Positions 47,398-59,952 of a stretch of DNA of 64,000 nt are shown here, one piece after another; position 1 is the stretch's first letter, and each line of letters opens with the position of its first letter. The notes beneath the pieces are model-generated. The model did no database searches and was not told the DNA's origin. It was given only the letters and a program-made list of their open reading frames with translations. Made by a program: the position numbers and the translations under genes. The stretch comes from Thamnidium elegans (taxonomy: Eukaryota; Mucoromycota; Mucoromycetes; Mucorales; Mucoraceae), in NCBI GenBank assembly GCA_025201345.1, contig JAIXMG010000017.1, positions 248,001 through 312,000 on the forward strand. The letters run 5' to 3'.

Positions 47398-50300
47398 AAT
47401 TTAAACCTCCACCACCACTTTTTTCTTCCCTCTCCAATTAAGCACAAAAAAAAAAAAAAACTTCATTTTACAAAATCATTCCTTTGATAAGCAAAACAAA
47501 CCCCCCCCCCCTCATATATTATACATATAACTTATTTAAATAAAAATCCTCCTCCTCCTCTTTCTATTTCCGAAAAAAAAGCTGCATTTTAACATAAAAA
47601 GCAGTAAAGGGGACAGACATTACATTGTTCTATAACAGGGTATAAATAGAAGACCAACGCACTGCTTAAAAAAGTAGGAGACCCTTACTAAAAACCTAGT
47701 TTTAGATATGTATATTCCGCACATTACACTTTTATATACATGTGTAGCCTTTTGGAATACTTTTTTTTTTTTTTTTTTTTTTTTTTTGTAGTTAGGATAG
47801 TTGAAAAACCCTAAAACGTACCTCGATCTTTGGATAAATAACAAAACATGTTTTTTTAGTCTAGTAATTGAAACAAAAAGGATTGTTGCACAAAGTTTGG
47901 CTATGCAAGTAGCCACACACATTTTTTTTTAAAAAAAACCCCCCAACCCCCAATTGAAAAGAGTACAACAGGTGAAAATACGTAAGTATTACGATGGCAA
48001 AGCGATTTAATTTTGTATCCCTTTTCTATTAATAAAGGTTTTTTTTTCAATTAAGAGTAAAACAACACACGCGAAAAAACTAGTATATGACAAGCTTGTC
48101 TTTGAACGTAAAATAATAGGTACGTTAGTTTATACATATAAAAAAAAAAAAGCAAACAAAGCGCAGTAATTTTTTTTTTTTTACTGCGATTTACATAATT
48201 TGTTTAAAAGAAATGCGTACAAAAAAAAAAGGGCTCGGATCTTACCAGGTTAATACTATGTACTACAGAGACAATTATTTTGTGTGTTTCATTTTTTTTT
48301 AGAAGTAACTGGTTGTCTTTTTTCCCTTTGTAGCTGGTCCGTTTACCACACTGGTCTGTATCATGCAGTCAAATCTCTACGATTATTTGTATTAATATGT
48401 ATGTATACTGATGTATAAATACTCTTACCTGCATCATTCTTTCGTTCCTAATACATTGTGTGTATCTTATACTTTTTTATTTTATTTTATGCACATTAAT
48501 TCCATTAAATTTGCCTACACATCATGCCCCGGGTCATTTGGCGTTACTTGGCAATATATGTTATACCTTTTTTTTTTACAGAGATTTTCTTGCTGTCATA
48601 AATGTTACACAACAGCATGTGTAATTAACATTTGGTTGGAGCACACATTAAAACCAACGTGGCGACGTATTTCTGGATACTCGCGTGATAGGATTTTTTT
48701 TCTTTGTAAAAAATCCAAGAAACTCTTATATTTATAGATGTGCGCTTTACTTGGCATAATCATTATCAAACCCTTTTTGTCCCCCTATTTTTATTATCTG
48801 GGACACACAAAAAGCGTACCTAATAAATAGTACATGATCTCAGTTGAAAGATGTTCAACTTGCGCACATATATGTAATTTCTACATGAGTATATGGTACT
48901 TGCTATATATATATAAATTAACTCATTTCGAATGTTTGTTACGGTGCAGAACAACGTGATTAGATTACTAAGGAGTTTTTGCGGACCGGACGTAATATGC
49001 CACATATTCTACCAAACTTGGTGATATGAGCGTTTATACTAGATATGATCAGCATAACACACGTGTCGATTTCTTTGGTATACGAAACAAAGTTGTTAAA
49101 TTAGTTATATGAGATATATGCTCTCTCTCCTTAAACCTGATTCAAAAACTACTCTAAAAAAAAACTTGACTGTAATGAGTCACAGTACTTTAATTGTATT
49201 ATTGGGAATGAACGGGCTTTTTCAATTCATTCATATTTTTCTAGGTTGAGCCAAGAACGTTCAGTGAATCGAGTTTTTATCACCTGCGACGCATTAATAT
49301 TTTTTTTTTTGTAAACAAAAACTGGCTCAGCATTTTAAACTCGTGTTTCAGGATAAGATAAGGAAATAGTGAGAATGCATATTTGACGTATTATACAATT
49401 AGTTCCAGAAATGATGTCACATATTTAAAGGTGTAGCATTATAAACCCTATTGTTACTCGAGCCGAGTATTATATAAGTTTCTGAAAAAGCGTTTCCATT
49501 TAGAACAATCACTGTTTTTTTTGCAGTTACACGATCATATATAAATCAAAGAAATCTGCAGTCTATCACAAAAAAGTTATGCTCATAAAACAAACACTAC
49601 TAAAGATAAAAGTCTCGGCTCCATTTACTAGTTTGGAAGATTGTCAGCTATTTCTTTTTCGATCATCCAACATATTACCAAGACATTTTTTTTTTACATA
49701 AAAAAAAAACAATGTAGTGCAAACTCAGCTACTTTGAAGCGATTAGCCTTTCAGATAAAAAAAAAAAAAAAAGGAATATCAGGGGGATTGACATAAGCAG
49801 GATAAAAAAAAAGGTTATGGCGGCGAATTTTACTCCACGTTCTTTCTTTCACTCAGCAAAAAAAGAACAGAAAGAAAGTAACCATGTAACGAATTTATAG
49901 TTGGAAAGTACGTCAAAAAAGAATATTACACTTTTCTAAGGACGCCCCCCACAAGGGACGCCCAACAAAAGATAATGAAACCTACAATTGTGGTTATTAA
50001 TTAAACCAAAACCTGCCCTATATATCTTTATCATTTATGCCCAATAAAAAAAAAGCATTTTTACGAACAATGCAAAAAAAATATATATATGTCCCCACTA
50101 CATAAAAAAAAAACCCCCCCATATAATTTTTTATTCCCACGAAAAAAAAAAAATTAGGCGACACGAAGAGATATTTTTGATGTAATAATTTCACTTAGTG
50201 TCATACTTATCGATTATAAAATGGAAGCAAGAGATTTTTATTTTATGAATCCCGTTTTGTAGATCAAAAGATGGGATAATTGAAAATCCCATTTGTACCA

Positions 50301-50567
50301 CTGGTTTTTTTTTTTAAGGCTGGGAAGTACCTGGAGGTACAACATCAGAAATAACCACATTATTATGTCATGAGCAGTTAATTTGAAAAAAAAAAAAAAA
50401 AAAAAAAAAAAAAGAAGTCATTACCGAGGTATTAGAGCTATACTATATATCTTGCCACGATCATGACGTGTAAAATATAAAAAAAGTATTACAAATATAT
50501 AATTACTTTTTTTTTTTAACTGCAACAAAAGAAACTTTGTAATCATCACATATTGCCAAATAAAGCA

Positions 50568-50598
<31 letters not shown>

Positions 50599-51232
50599 GA
50601 TAAGAATATCTTATTAATGTAGGAGGCTTTTTTTCGAGACGCTAGGAGAAACGTTTCCTTTTAAAAAAAATAAAAAAAAACAATTGAGGCTGTGTTGGGG
50701 AGCGAGCGGAGGGGGACCTATTTGACATCATTCTAAAAAAGAAAATCCACGCAATAACTCCAATTCAGTATTGTTACTCAGATCTGTGTAATCGTGTTTA
50801 TTTTTAAAAAAAAGTTTTTTTTTTTTTTTTGGCGAGTGGGCATCAAGGGGCCAGTTGCACAAAAATGTTTACGACGGAAAAACTCATTTGGGCTTAAATA
50901 TAGATTATTTTACCTATTTTTGAACAATACAATGTATTGCTTTTTCAACTTTGCATTGCATACATGTTTATATAAACTGTTATGTCTGCACACATGCAAC
51001 CAAAACAATCTATGGGATACTGTGTACATCGTTTCCGAGAAGCGAGGTTTAGTAAAATGTCTGTATTAAAAAAAAAAAAAAAGAAGCTCAGCTACCAAAA
51101 AAAAAAAAGATATAAAAGGTCCCGGATTTCATCTGTCATTTCTCTCTTTTTTTTTGCCTTTCTTTTTTTATATACATTATTATTTCTATATAAACACACA
51201 CACACACACACAAACACATATTCTCAATTAAA
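47398..51232. other. 3.8 kb intergenic region, no gene seen
   Basis: AT-rich with many homopolymers (T27 near 47761-47787, A27 near 50387-50413, T28 near 50572-50599). A perfect hairpin CGCAGTAA/TTACTGCG surrounds a T-run at 48162-48187, and a CA repeat lies at about 51195-51211 just upstream of the next gene. Open frames at 48411-48737 and 50794-51069 (+) show no domain and probably are chance. Confidence 0.5.
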
Positions 51233-52117
51233 ATGAAGGGCAGTATCCGTAATTTATTTGGCTTAAATAAAAAGAGCAAGGACTCTAAAAGAAGCAACAC
51301 TATTGCTTTAAATGAAGTTTATTCACCAAGCTCTTCTGTATCGTCATTTTCTTCTGATTCATCTACTAATGATTCCGCACCGTCTACACCTACTCACGGG
51401 TCAATGCAAGAAAATAGAGGTATTTTCCGTACACTTGAACCTGTATGGTACTTTCAATCAAATTTAATTCAACGTGATACCAATGAATGGATTCGATTCG
51501 ATGATCAAAGTCAATACACTCTTGAAAATGCCATGACCTCAAACGCAGAATGCGTTCTTCCTCAATCATCTATTGGCTCCTGTACTATCTTATTTAGACC
51601 TAGAGTAATCAAATCAGAAAAGAAACAAAGGCAAAGTATGGTAGTTCTTTCAAGTAAAGGTAAACAACCACAACAACATGCTTCTATGCCTACACTTCAC
51701 ACTACTAGTACTATGGGTCGTACACTTGAATTAAATAAACAAGTACGTCGTACTATTTCACCTGCCTGGTGGTTTGAACAAGATTCAGTGGATGGTTCAA
51801 AGGGTATGTGTCGATTTGATCACAAGAATCAAGTTAGACTTGAAGCATTATCTGATGGTCGTACTCGTTTGGTTTTAAAGGATGATGCATTTAATGTTCC
51901 TTTTACTGCTGTCTTGGATGCACCTAAACAACCTGAATTAAGGGAAGAAGTCCGTGGCTTCTTATACTTTGAACCAATCTCTTCTGCATTTCAACTCGCT
52001 TATAACGCAACATTGGCAGAAAACAAGTTTAATGAATATATTCAACAAGAAGAAATTTATTCATCACATCTTGATGAACAATGGGCTACTTCTCTTACTC
52101 GTCGTTGTTCTGTATAA
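51233..52117 (+). CDS. Protein with two WWE-like repeats (function unknown)
   Basis: Single exon, 294 residues. Basic start MKGSIRNLFGLNKKSKDSK, then a Ser-rich linker. Two segments resemble each other and the WWE fold (W...W..F/Y...Q..LE.A): first PVWYFQSN..., EWIRFDDQSQYTLENAM at about 72-103; second PAWWFEQD..., MCRFDHKNQVRLEALSD at about 181-215. WWE domains bind ADP-ribose polymers or mediate contacts in ubiquitin and PARP systems, but key positions here are degenerate, so the fold call is inference. The C-terminus is RRCSV. A CA repeat and T-rich leader lie upstream. No catalytic domain is seen. Confidence 0.82.
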   Translation: MKGSIRNLFGLNKKSKDSKRSNTIALNEVYSPSSSVSSFSSDSSTNDSAPSTPTHGSMQENRGIFRTLEPVWYFQSNLIQRDTNEWIRFDDQSQYTLENAMTSNAECVLPQSSIGSCTILFRPRVIKSEKKQRQSMVVLSSKGKQPQQHASMPTLHTTSTMGRTLELNKQVRRTISPAWWFEQDSVDGSKGMCRFDHKNQVRLEALSDGRTRLVLKDDAFNVPFTAVLDAPKQPELREEVRGFLYFEPISSAFQLAYNATLAENKFNEYIQQEEIYSSHLDEQWATSLTRRCSV

Positions 52118-53742
52118 ATTTTTCTCCTTACATTATCTTTCTTCATAATTTTCTTTTGGCATATATAATTTCATTTTTTATTTTTATAACCCTTTTTTTT
52201 TTATTTTCTTTATCACTCTCTCCTTCTTCTAAATTGTATATAAATTTTATCCACACACACACGCGCTACTTTCATATAAAATAAAAAAAAAAAATCTCAA
52301 TTTTCCCGTCATTCTAAAATATTTTTAGTTTATGCCATTTTTGAAGTATCATTATTACAACACAAATTTGCTGTTTACAATACTGAGCTCGAATTAATCA
52401 TGCTAAACAGAAAAACTTTTTAATAGAAAAGCTTTTTATAATTCTTTAGATTTGTGTTACAATTAAAAGTGATTCTGCAAATTTTTACTGTAGCACAATC
52501 AATACCTCAACCTTGGCTCACTCTAATCTCTGGCCTTTAAAAAAAAAAAAATTAGATGTAGATGATATAAAATCATTAACGGCTGAACCATTTTTAACAA
52601 AAAAGGGGAACACAGAGCAGAAGGGAAAAAAAAAAAAAAAAAAAAAAAAAGTCGCGGAAACCTAATGAATATGCGCGACCGGACTTATTGTTTATCTATT
52701 AAAAAGCTGATTAAGAAACCGCAAAAAAAAAAAAAAACAAAACGGGTAAATAACAAACTTGACAGTTAACATATGAAAATGATAAATAAATAAAAAAACC
52801 TCATGGTATTTTATTTCATTGTGGAGTGATTCTTTTTCTTTAAACAGGTTTGGAACCGGAAAGGGGAGATTTACACGCGACATATCGTTTTACTGTTTCA
52901 GTTTATCATCAGTGGCCAAGGATTCGCGTTAAAGGACCTGTTTTTGCATGCGATATAGCGTGCAGATCAAAAGTCGCTCAAAGAATTTGCAGGAAAATAG
53001 GTCAGATTAAGGTAAAACCCTTGCAATGATAACTCTTGCTTAATCTCAGCAAAATTTATTACTGCTGCTTATAAAAAAAGGAGACTTTTTTTTTACTGAT
53101 GTAAAAGAAATAAAATCGTACTTCTTTTTTGTATCTTTTTGTGTGTGTGCGTGTGTGTGTGTGTATCGGAATAGACGGATCGGAAGGACCCTTTACTTGC
53201 CTTTCTTTTTTTAATAATCGGTTATTAGAAATTAAAAATCGGTACGAAAAAAAGTTTTTTTAAAGTAGCGTCTTTGAACAAGGCCAATAGTTTGTAGTAG
53301 AGAAGGAATAACAGCTTTTTTTGATCTCAATTTTTAACGTGTTTTTTTTACACGCGCTTGTTTCCAATTGAAACAATAGATTACTTAAAAAACAGGTACT
53401 GCGATTTTTTTTTTATTTTGTTAACGTTACGTATTTAAGCAATCGGTCGTACATTTGAAGTAGATAAACCCTTCGACTTAGACTTAAAAAAAAAACGTAT
53501 CGTTTAATTGCTAAAATTATATCATACGTGTGCTAGTATTGTACTTTACAACTAATTTTTCATCGGTACCGTCATCTTTTAATTTACCCGCCGTATCTAT
53601 TGTAAGTAATTAAAAAAAAAGCGATTACAAAGCATGACACTTATTATTGACAGCAGATAATAGCGCAATTAGCGTGTTTATTTCGGGTAAAAAAAACACA
53701 TTCCATCTATAGAAATGTATCTTTAGTATATAGTATAATAGA

Positions 53743-53775
<33 letters not shown>

Positions 53776-53848
53776 GTTTTATTGAAGACATTACATTCTT
53801 CAAATATGTAGAATAGCGTGTACACATCGCGTGATGATTGGCGTAATG

Positions 53849-53881
<33 letters not shown>

Positions 53882-54702
53882 CGTAAAAATCTTACGCATA
53901 ACTCCTATCGAGCCCTCTGCCACTCAATTGATATAACTAATTTAAAGTTTTATTGAATAGATAACACCTATAATTTAAGCATAAATACGATCATTTGACA
54001 TGATTACTCTCGACGTCCTTAAGAATACAATTTTAAATCATACCCTCTAGCCTCGTTTTTTTTTTAAAAAAGAAAAAGGGCAATTATATATTTAAATTGG
54101 TAATTGTAATTTTAATGTACACTTGACACTGATTGGTAACATTACCTTTCAGGAGTAATAAAGGTAAACTAAAGTGACACATGTATTAGTATAGCAAGGT
54201 TTCTCAAATACAAAGTATAGAATGTAGCCGGTAAAAAAGGGCTACTTGAACAAAATGGTTATAATGCAACATGAAAGGTTTCACAGAGAGAGAGAAAAAA
54301 AAGGCAAGTAAGTTAAAGGTGTAGATCAAATCAATTAATTATAAAAAAAAAACTTGTACCTCGTTCTTTATAGATGCAACAAGAAGTATATTCAGATGAC
54401 CTATTTTTCTTGATATAAATGAAATATATTAGAATTGAGGCTATACTTTAGTGAATGACCATTTATTTGTTATATGCGTTTGGTAGCTAAACAAGGGAGT
54501 CAACATATAGTCTAATGAGGTTAGTGTTGTTGTAAAGGCGTATTTACGTCTTTTGTAATCCAACTCACATATTTCAGCGCCGCACGATGAGTGTAGGAAT
54601 GACTTTCTTTTTTTTTTTTTTTTTTTTTTTTTTATGAACCCTGTGCTCTTTTCCCTCCCCTCCTCCCCCCTTTTATTTTTTTTTTAAAATATATTTTTGT
54701 CA
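52118..54702. other. 2.6 kb intergenic region, no gene seen
   Basis: Contains an A29 run near 52622-52650, an inverted pair GTCGCG/CGCGAC (52651-52656, 52674-52679), a GT repeat near 53140-53164, A-runs at 53743-53773 and 53849-53880, and a T-run before the next gene. A plus frame around 52877-53030 is open for about 50 codons but has no ATG and no recognised similarity. Confidence 0.5.
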
Positions 54703-56584
54703 ATGGAATCTTTACCATCTGTAAAAACACAACTAAAGTAATTAAAGCTAAAAAAAAAACAAACCATAACAGTTTAGTTATTAACGCATGACCTTTTGTT
54801 AGTAAACCAGCAGTTTTTTCATCAATAGAAAATAGGCATGATATGATGGAAGGACGAAACGTGAAAGATGAATTGACTCAAAATATCCGACCCATGGATG
54901 TGAATACCAAAAGATATTCGGTACCTCAAAACTTTAAGAGTAGCTTTTATGCTATTCATCACATTCAACGTGCTGATTCAGCCACAGAAAATACCGAACC
55001 TCCAAAACCAAAGAATTCACCTTCGCCTTCTTCACCTTCTTCTACCACCATGCGCAGCCGTAAACGACCCACCAGTGACCCCACCAAGACTTGTAAACGG
55101 TCACGATCCATCAACAAAGTACGCAAGTCCAGTACACAAGACAACACACCGCTACTCTACCAAACCTGTGTTGGTCTCTGGCCAGAGAACAAGACGTTGG
55201 AAGAGTACAGTTATGATAATATCAAATCGCTTAGTAATCTCTTAAAAGTGAGACTTTGTCAAGCCAAATTTAAAATGATGGCTAAGCTAGATGGCGATAA
55301 TGAATTATTTACATTTCTTGCAGATGAATATGTAACACCAAAGCATAAATTACCTTGTGTCATCAAATTAAATCAAAGAAAGCAACACAAGTCTAGTTTA
55401 TCCGTCGTAGGTAACGGAAAGAATTTATTTAGCAGAAATGATCCTAGTTTGGATCCTTCAAAATCCGTACCTGCAATCTCTGAAAATACTTCCACCATCA
55501 CCATCACCTCCACCGAGACAAAGAGAAAGAGAAGGAGAAAGAAGAGTCATAATACCCCAAATCCTGTTAAGGTTACCAGACGTTCAAAAAAGAGGTCTGC
55601 TGCTGCTGATATCCCACCTGTTACATTATCAGATGGTAATTTTTTTTTTTTTTTTTTGTAGTTGCATATATATATATATGACACATTTAATTAATCGATT
55701 TTATTGTAGGATCTACGGTATATGTATGTGAACCATGTCATAAAAAATATAAAAATCGTAATGGCCTTAGTTATCATTTACAACGATGTAAATACCGAAC
55801 TAAAGAAGAGAAGGAAGGATCAGGTTTACAAGAAGAAAGTATCATTAGCTGTATTTGTACGAAAAATACGGATGAACATGGTACAATGGTACAATGTGAT
55901 AAATGTCAAATTTGGCTTCATTCAGAATGCGTAGGATTAACAGAAGATGCGTTAGATGATGCATTTCACTGCGCAAGCTGTAAAGAAAAAATAAGCACAG
56001 ATTTGTTACAGTCCTTAATCGATACCGCACCAGCAGAAGACAGTATGTCTTCACAAGATCAAATCAATAAACATCTGCATGAATTGTTCTGTCAAACACC
56101 ACCCGATGACGGAGAAGAAGGCGACGATGATGAAGAGGATGTATTTGGTATGGCCCTAGACGATAATTCAGAAGCGTTGCACGTTTGGGACGATTTTAGT
56201 TTTTCTTCCACCTTGGAAAAATCTAATAACGAACCGTGGAACTTGATGGAAGATGATTATGAAAATGATAACCCCAGTTCTTCATGGACAATGAATGATA
56301 TGGCTCTGTTTAGTCAGCCCCCATCACTTTTATTTTCTGACCCTATGAGTAGTACCCTAGACGATGTCACAACGCCTGTACATCCTCCTTCTGAGTCCAC
56401 TCCCAAACACGACTCTACTACTCCTCTTCCTTTATCAGAAACTACTCCAAACTCTATATGTGAAGCATCCTCTGTTTACGATGCTACTACGCCTACTGTA
56501 AATCCTCACACTCCTGTTCATACTGCTGATGGTCTTTGGTTTCAATTTGCAAATTTTGATGACGACTATCAATGCGAAACATAA
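54703..56584 (+). CDS. C2HC/C2H2-like plus PHD-finger nuclear protein
   Basis: Predicted chromatin or transcription regulator, 569 residues from three exons (54703-54737, 54836-55635, 55710-56584). The short first exon MESLPSVKTQLK splices at GTAATT to an AATAG acceptor, giving KHDMMEGRN; this is preferred over starting at the internal ATG 54843 because it has consensus splice sites and keeps frame. The middle is basic and Ser/Pro-rich with NLS-like SRKRP and KRKRRRKK. Then a zinc finger CEPCHKKYKNRNGLSYHLQRC and a PHD finger CICTKNTDEHGTMVQCDKC, QIWLHSEC, HCASC. The C-terminal 200 residues are acidic and Ser/Thr/Pro-rich, activator-like. Convergent with Prp28, 53 bp between stops. Confidence 0.85.
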
Positions 56585-56637
56585 TTTTATTTTATTATTA
56601 TTATTATTATTTTTTTTTTTTTTTTTTACAATATATA

Positions 56638-59296
56638 TTATTGGAACAGTGTTTCTTCATGCTTCTTTTTGGTTTTAACCGCACCAGGTTTTGCTTGAGC
56701 ATCAGGATGAATAGCCAGTTCATGAGGTACTTTAGAAATAGATGATTTAGCCAACATTTGACGAAGATCATACATGACTTCGGCGTCCTTATTAGATAAG
56801 AAAGTAATAGCCACACCAGAATTACCAGCACGACCAGTACGACCAATACGATGAGTGTAATCTAATAATAGGGATAATTTAGTAAACAAAAAATCACATT
56901 AAACATATGAATTGAATAATTTTACCTTCAATACTCTTGGCCATATCATAATTAATAACTACAGATACATTCTTAACATCAATACCACGACCAGCAACAT
57001 CAGTAGCTACTAATACTCCTGCTGATCCATTCTTTAATTGAGCAAGTGCCAATTCTCTATATTGATACACATATGAATTAATTATAATGCCTTTATCTTA
57101 CACCAATTCATACTAACCTCTGTTCTTGTGATTTACCACCATGAAGAGTTACAGTGTGGTGACCAAGTCGATTCAACGTCTTGGAAAGTGTATCAACACC
57201 ACGTCTTTGGTTAACAAAGATAATCATAGGAGGTGCGAACTTGCCAGAATTGAGAATTTCAATCAAACGGTTACTAAAAAAAGAAAATTAGTAACATTAT
57301 ATAAACAAAATCAAAAAAAAAAAAAAAAAACTTTACGTCTTCTTAGCTTCATCATTAATCATCTCTACGCGTTGTTCAACAGACTCGACAGCTTGACCTG
57401 CCATACCAATAGTCACCACAGCCTCTCTACGTAAATATTTTCTAGCTAAACGTTCTACGGCCGTCGGCATGGTAGCGGAGAACATGGTAGTTTGTCTGTA
57501 CTTGTAACCGGCAGGAGGTTCAATGGGCATGCTATTTTCATCTTCGGGTTTCATATTGGATGCAGGTAAAGCATCCAAGATAAAATTAACGTCGGCTTCC
57601 ATACCCATATCAATCATACGATCAGCTTCATCCATAACAACATAAGTACATTGGTTCAGTACTAAAATTCGACGTTCTAAACAATCCTTTAAACGACCCG
57701 GTGTAGCAATAATAATTTCGGCACCGTTACGTAAATTAAATGCTTGTTCTTCAATTGCATGCTACATTAAAAGAAAGAAAAAAAAAGTTAGGGGGGTTTT
57801 TTTTTTTTTTTTTTTTCTGTATAAAACTTACACCACCAACAACAGAAACACAAGTAAAACCCATAGGTGTAGCAAACTTGATGGTTTCTTCTTCAATTTG
57901 TTGAGCCAATTCACGAGTAGGAGCCATAATCAAAGCATAAGGACCTTCAGCCATATTTTCATCCGTGATTTTAGGAAGGTCCGAGATATAAGTAAGTAAC
58001 GGAATAACGAACGAAGCGGTTTTACCGGAACCAGTTTCAGCAATACCAATGATATCTCTGTTCTGAATACCGATAGGAATAGCTTGTCTTTGAATCGGTG
58101 TAGGTTCTTTATACCCGACCTGTTCAATGACCTTCAACATCTTTTCAGGCAACCCAGACTCGGCCCACGAACGAATAGGATGAGGAATCTGACCACCCTT
58201 CGTCGAAATATTGAAATCTTCTTTAAAGATACGCCAATCTCTTTCTCGCATTTGATCCAAAGGCTTTTCAGACCAATGACGTTCATCAAATCTCGTCTTG
58301 GCTTCTTTATTGATCGATATCTGTTGAAGTTCACTGGCACGGTCCACTTCGCTGGTAGTTCTACGTTCACGCAACAATCTGTCGTAAAATTCCGATTGCT
58401 GTTTCTTTTGTTCCTTGGAATCTATACCCGCCATATGTCCTCGTCCAAACATTTGCGCATTGTGTTTGTTGGCATACAATGGGTTAAAGTCGTATGATGT
58501 GTCTTCTCCTGCGTCCCAGTCAAATACAAATTTACGTTCGTTCATTCTACGAATCTTTCTCTTTTTACGTTCTCCACCAAAATAACGTTCCTAAATATTC
58601 ATAATTAAAAAAAAAATCCCTTAATATATATATATATATATATATGCAACTTACTCTAATTGCTTGCTTTTCTTTTTCAGTTAATACAGCATCTTCATCT
58701 TCTTCTTCCTCTGGCTCTCTTCTACTAGACCGTTTATTATAATCTCTTCGATTATCGTATCGAGACCGAGACGCTTCTTGAATCTTGCGAGACTCATCTT
58801 CTGCTGCAAAATCGAAATTTTCTCTGGCTTTGCGTTCTTCCAACTGACGTTGTCTTTGCTCCTCTACTTCCAGCTGACGTTTTTCCAAAGCTAATTTAGC
58901 GCGTTGTTCTTTTGTTAAAAATACAGGCTACATTAAAAAAAACACACACACATTAGTAAATACCTTTTTTTTTTAAAAAAAAAAACACAATCTTTTTACT
59001 TTTTCTGTTGCTTTTTTTTCTTGTTCTTTTTTAGCAAGTAATTCTTCAATAGATACAGGTACACGCTTTTTAACAGGCTCCATGGGTGTGTCTTCTTCTA
59101 CTACAGGTTTTGGTGGTTCAGGTCTACGGTCTTCGCGACGTCGGTCATCGTGATGTCGGTCATCGCGATCTCTACGAGATCGACCATAGTCTTCATATCT
59201 TCTTCTATCGTATCTATCATACCCTTTATCACGACTGTATTTATCTGCATCGCTTCGTCGAGGGGGTGATCGGGACCGATCGTTATAACCTGCCAT
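56638..59296 (-). CDS. PRP28: DEAD-box RNA helicase Prp28 (DDX23/U5-100K)
   Basis: Spliceosomal ATPase that swaps U1 for U6 at the 5' splice site during tri-snRNP joining. Seven exons (59000-59296, 58655-58927, 57832-58590, 57337-57761, 57118-57273, 56926-57056, 56638-56861) give 754 residues. The N-terminal 190 residues are Arg/Asp/Glu-rich with RSRSPPRR, as in the metazoan RS-like form. Prp28 signature [17 protein letters not shown]. Helicase motifs: Q-motif [23 protein letters not shown], Ia PTRELAQQ, Ib [43 protein letters not shown]. Introns are 56-72 bp and T/A-rich; intron 1 contains T8A12 on the plus strand. The assignment is firm. Confidence 0.96.
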
Positions 59297-59952
59297 TTCT
59301 AACTAAGATGTGTATAATATAAAAAAGTACCAAAAAAAAAAAAAAAAAAATGCAAAAACAAAACCCGCAGTTTTAATGTGACGTAGTATTAAAAAATAAA
59401 AAACCTTGTTTTGGAAACAGATATAGACACGTTTTTTTTTTTTTGATCTTCAAATATGTCATTCATTTTTTTTTTTAAGTGTACTCGCGTGATAGATGTA
59501 CAGTGTTTTTTATTTACCTTGAAGAGATTATAAATCTCAATTGCTAGCTTACTGATGTTAGACTGCTACGGGGTTACTAGACTTACCAGAGAGAGAGAGA
59601 GGAAGGGATGGGACTACTAACTAGATAACATTTTTGTAAATCGTTAAACAATTTTATTTATAGCAAATTTCGTAAGGATTGTAAAAAGCAATGTAAAGGC
59701 AGGCATTTTGTTTTTGTTTTTTGCATGATCACCAAAAGAAATCCAAAAATAAAGTTTAGAACGAGAAAGAATACTTCGATCTTGTGATTCCCTCAAGGGA
59801 AATCTATTAAGCAAGATTTTCCATTTAAAATAGCAAGAGAAATGGTACAATAATTCGTGTGCCACCTGTTTTTCATGTGACTCAGAACCATTTATAAAAT
59901 CTCTTTACTGATCTATACGTCTTTTACATCTTCCTTCTTCTCATACACACAA
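59297..59952. promoter_or_regulatory. Divergent upstream region of Prp28 and SLC10A7-like genes
   Basis: 656 bp with A- and T-runs near 59332-59350 and 59432-59444 and an AG repeat at 59590-59603. A 73-codon minus frame at 59644-59865 lies inside but has no ATG context or motif and is probably chance. Confidence 0.45.

Noticed and set aside
48411..48737. 108-codon plus frame in the long spacer
   Set aside because: Codon use is AT-noise, no domain, no gene-like leader or trailer.
52877..53030. About 50 open codons with many Arg/Lys/Cys (plus strand)
   Set aside because: No start codon, no splice partners and no recognisable domain.
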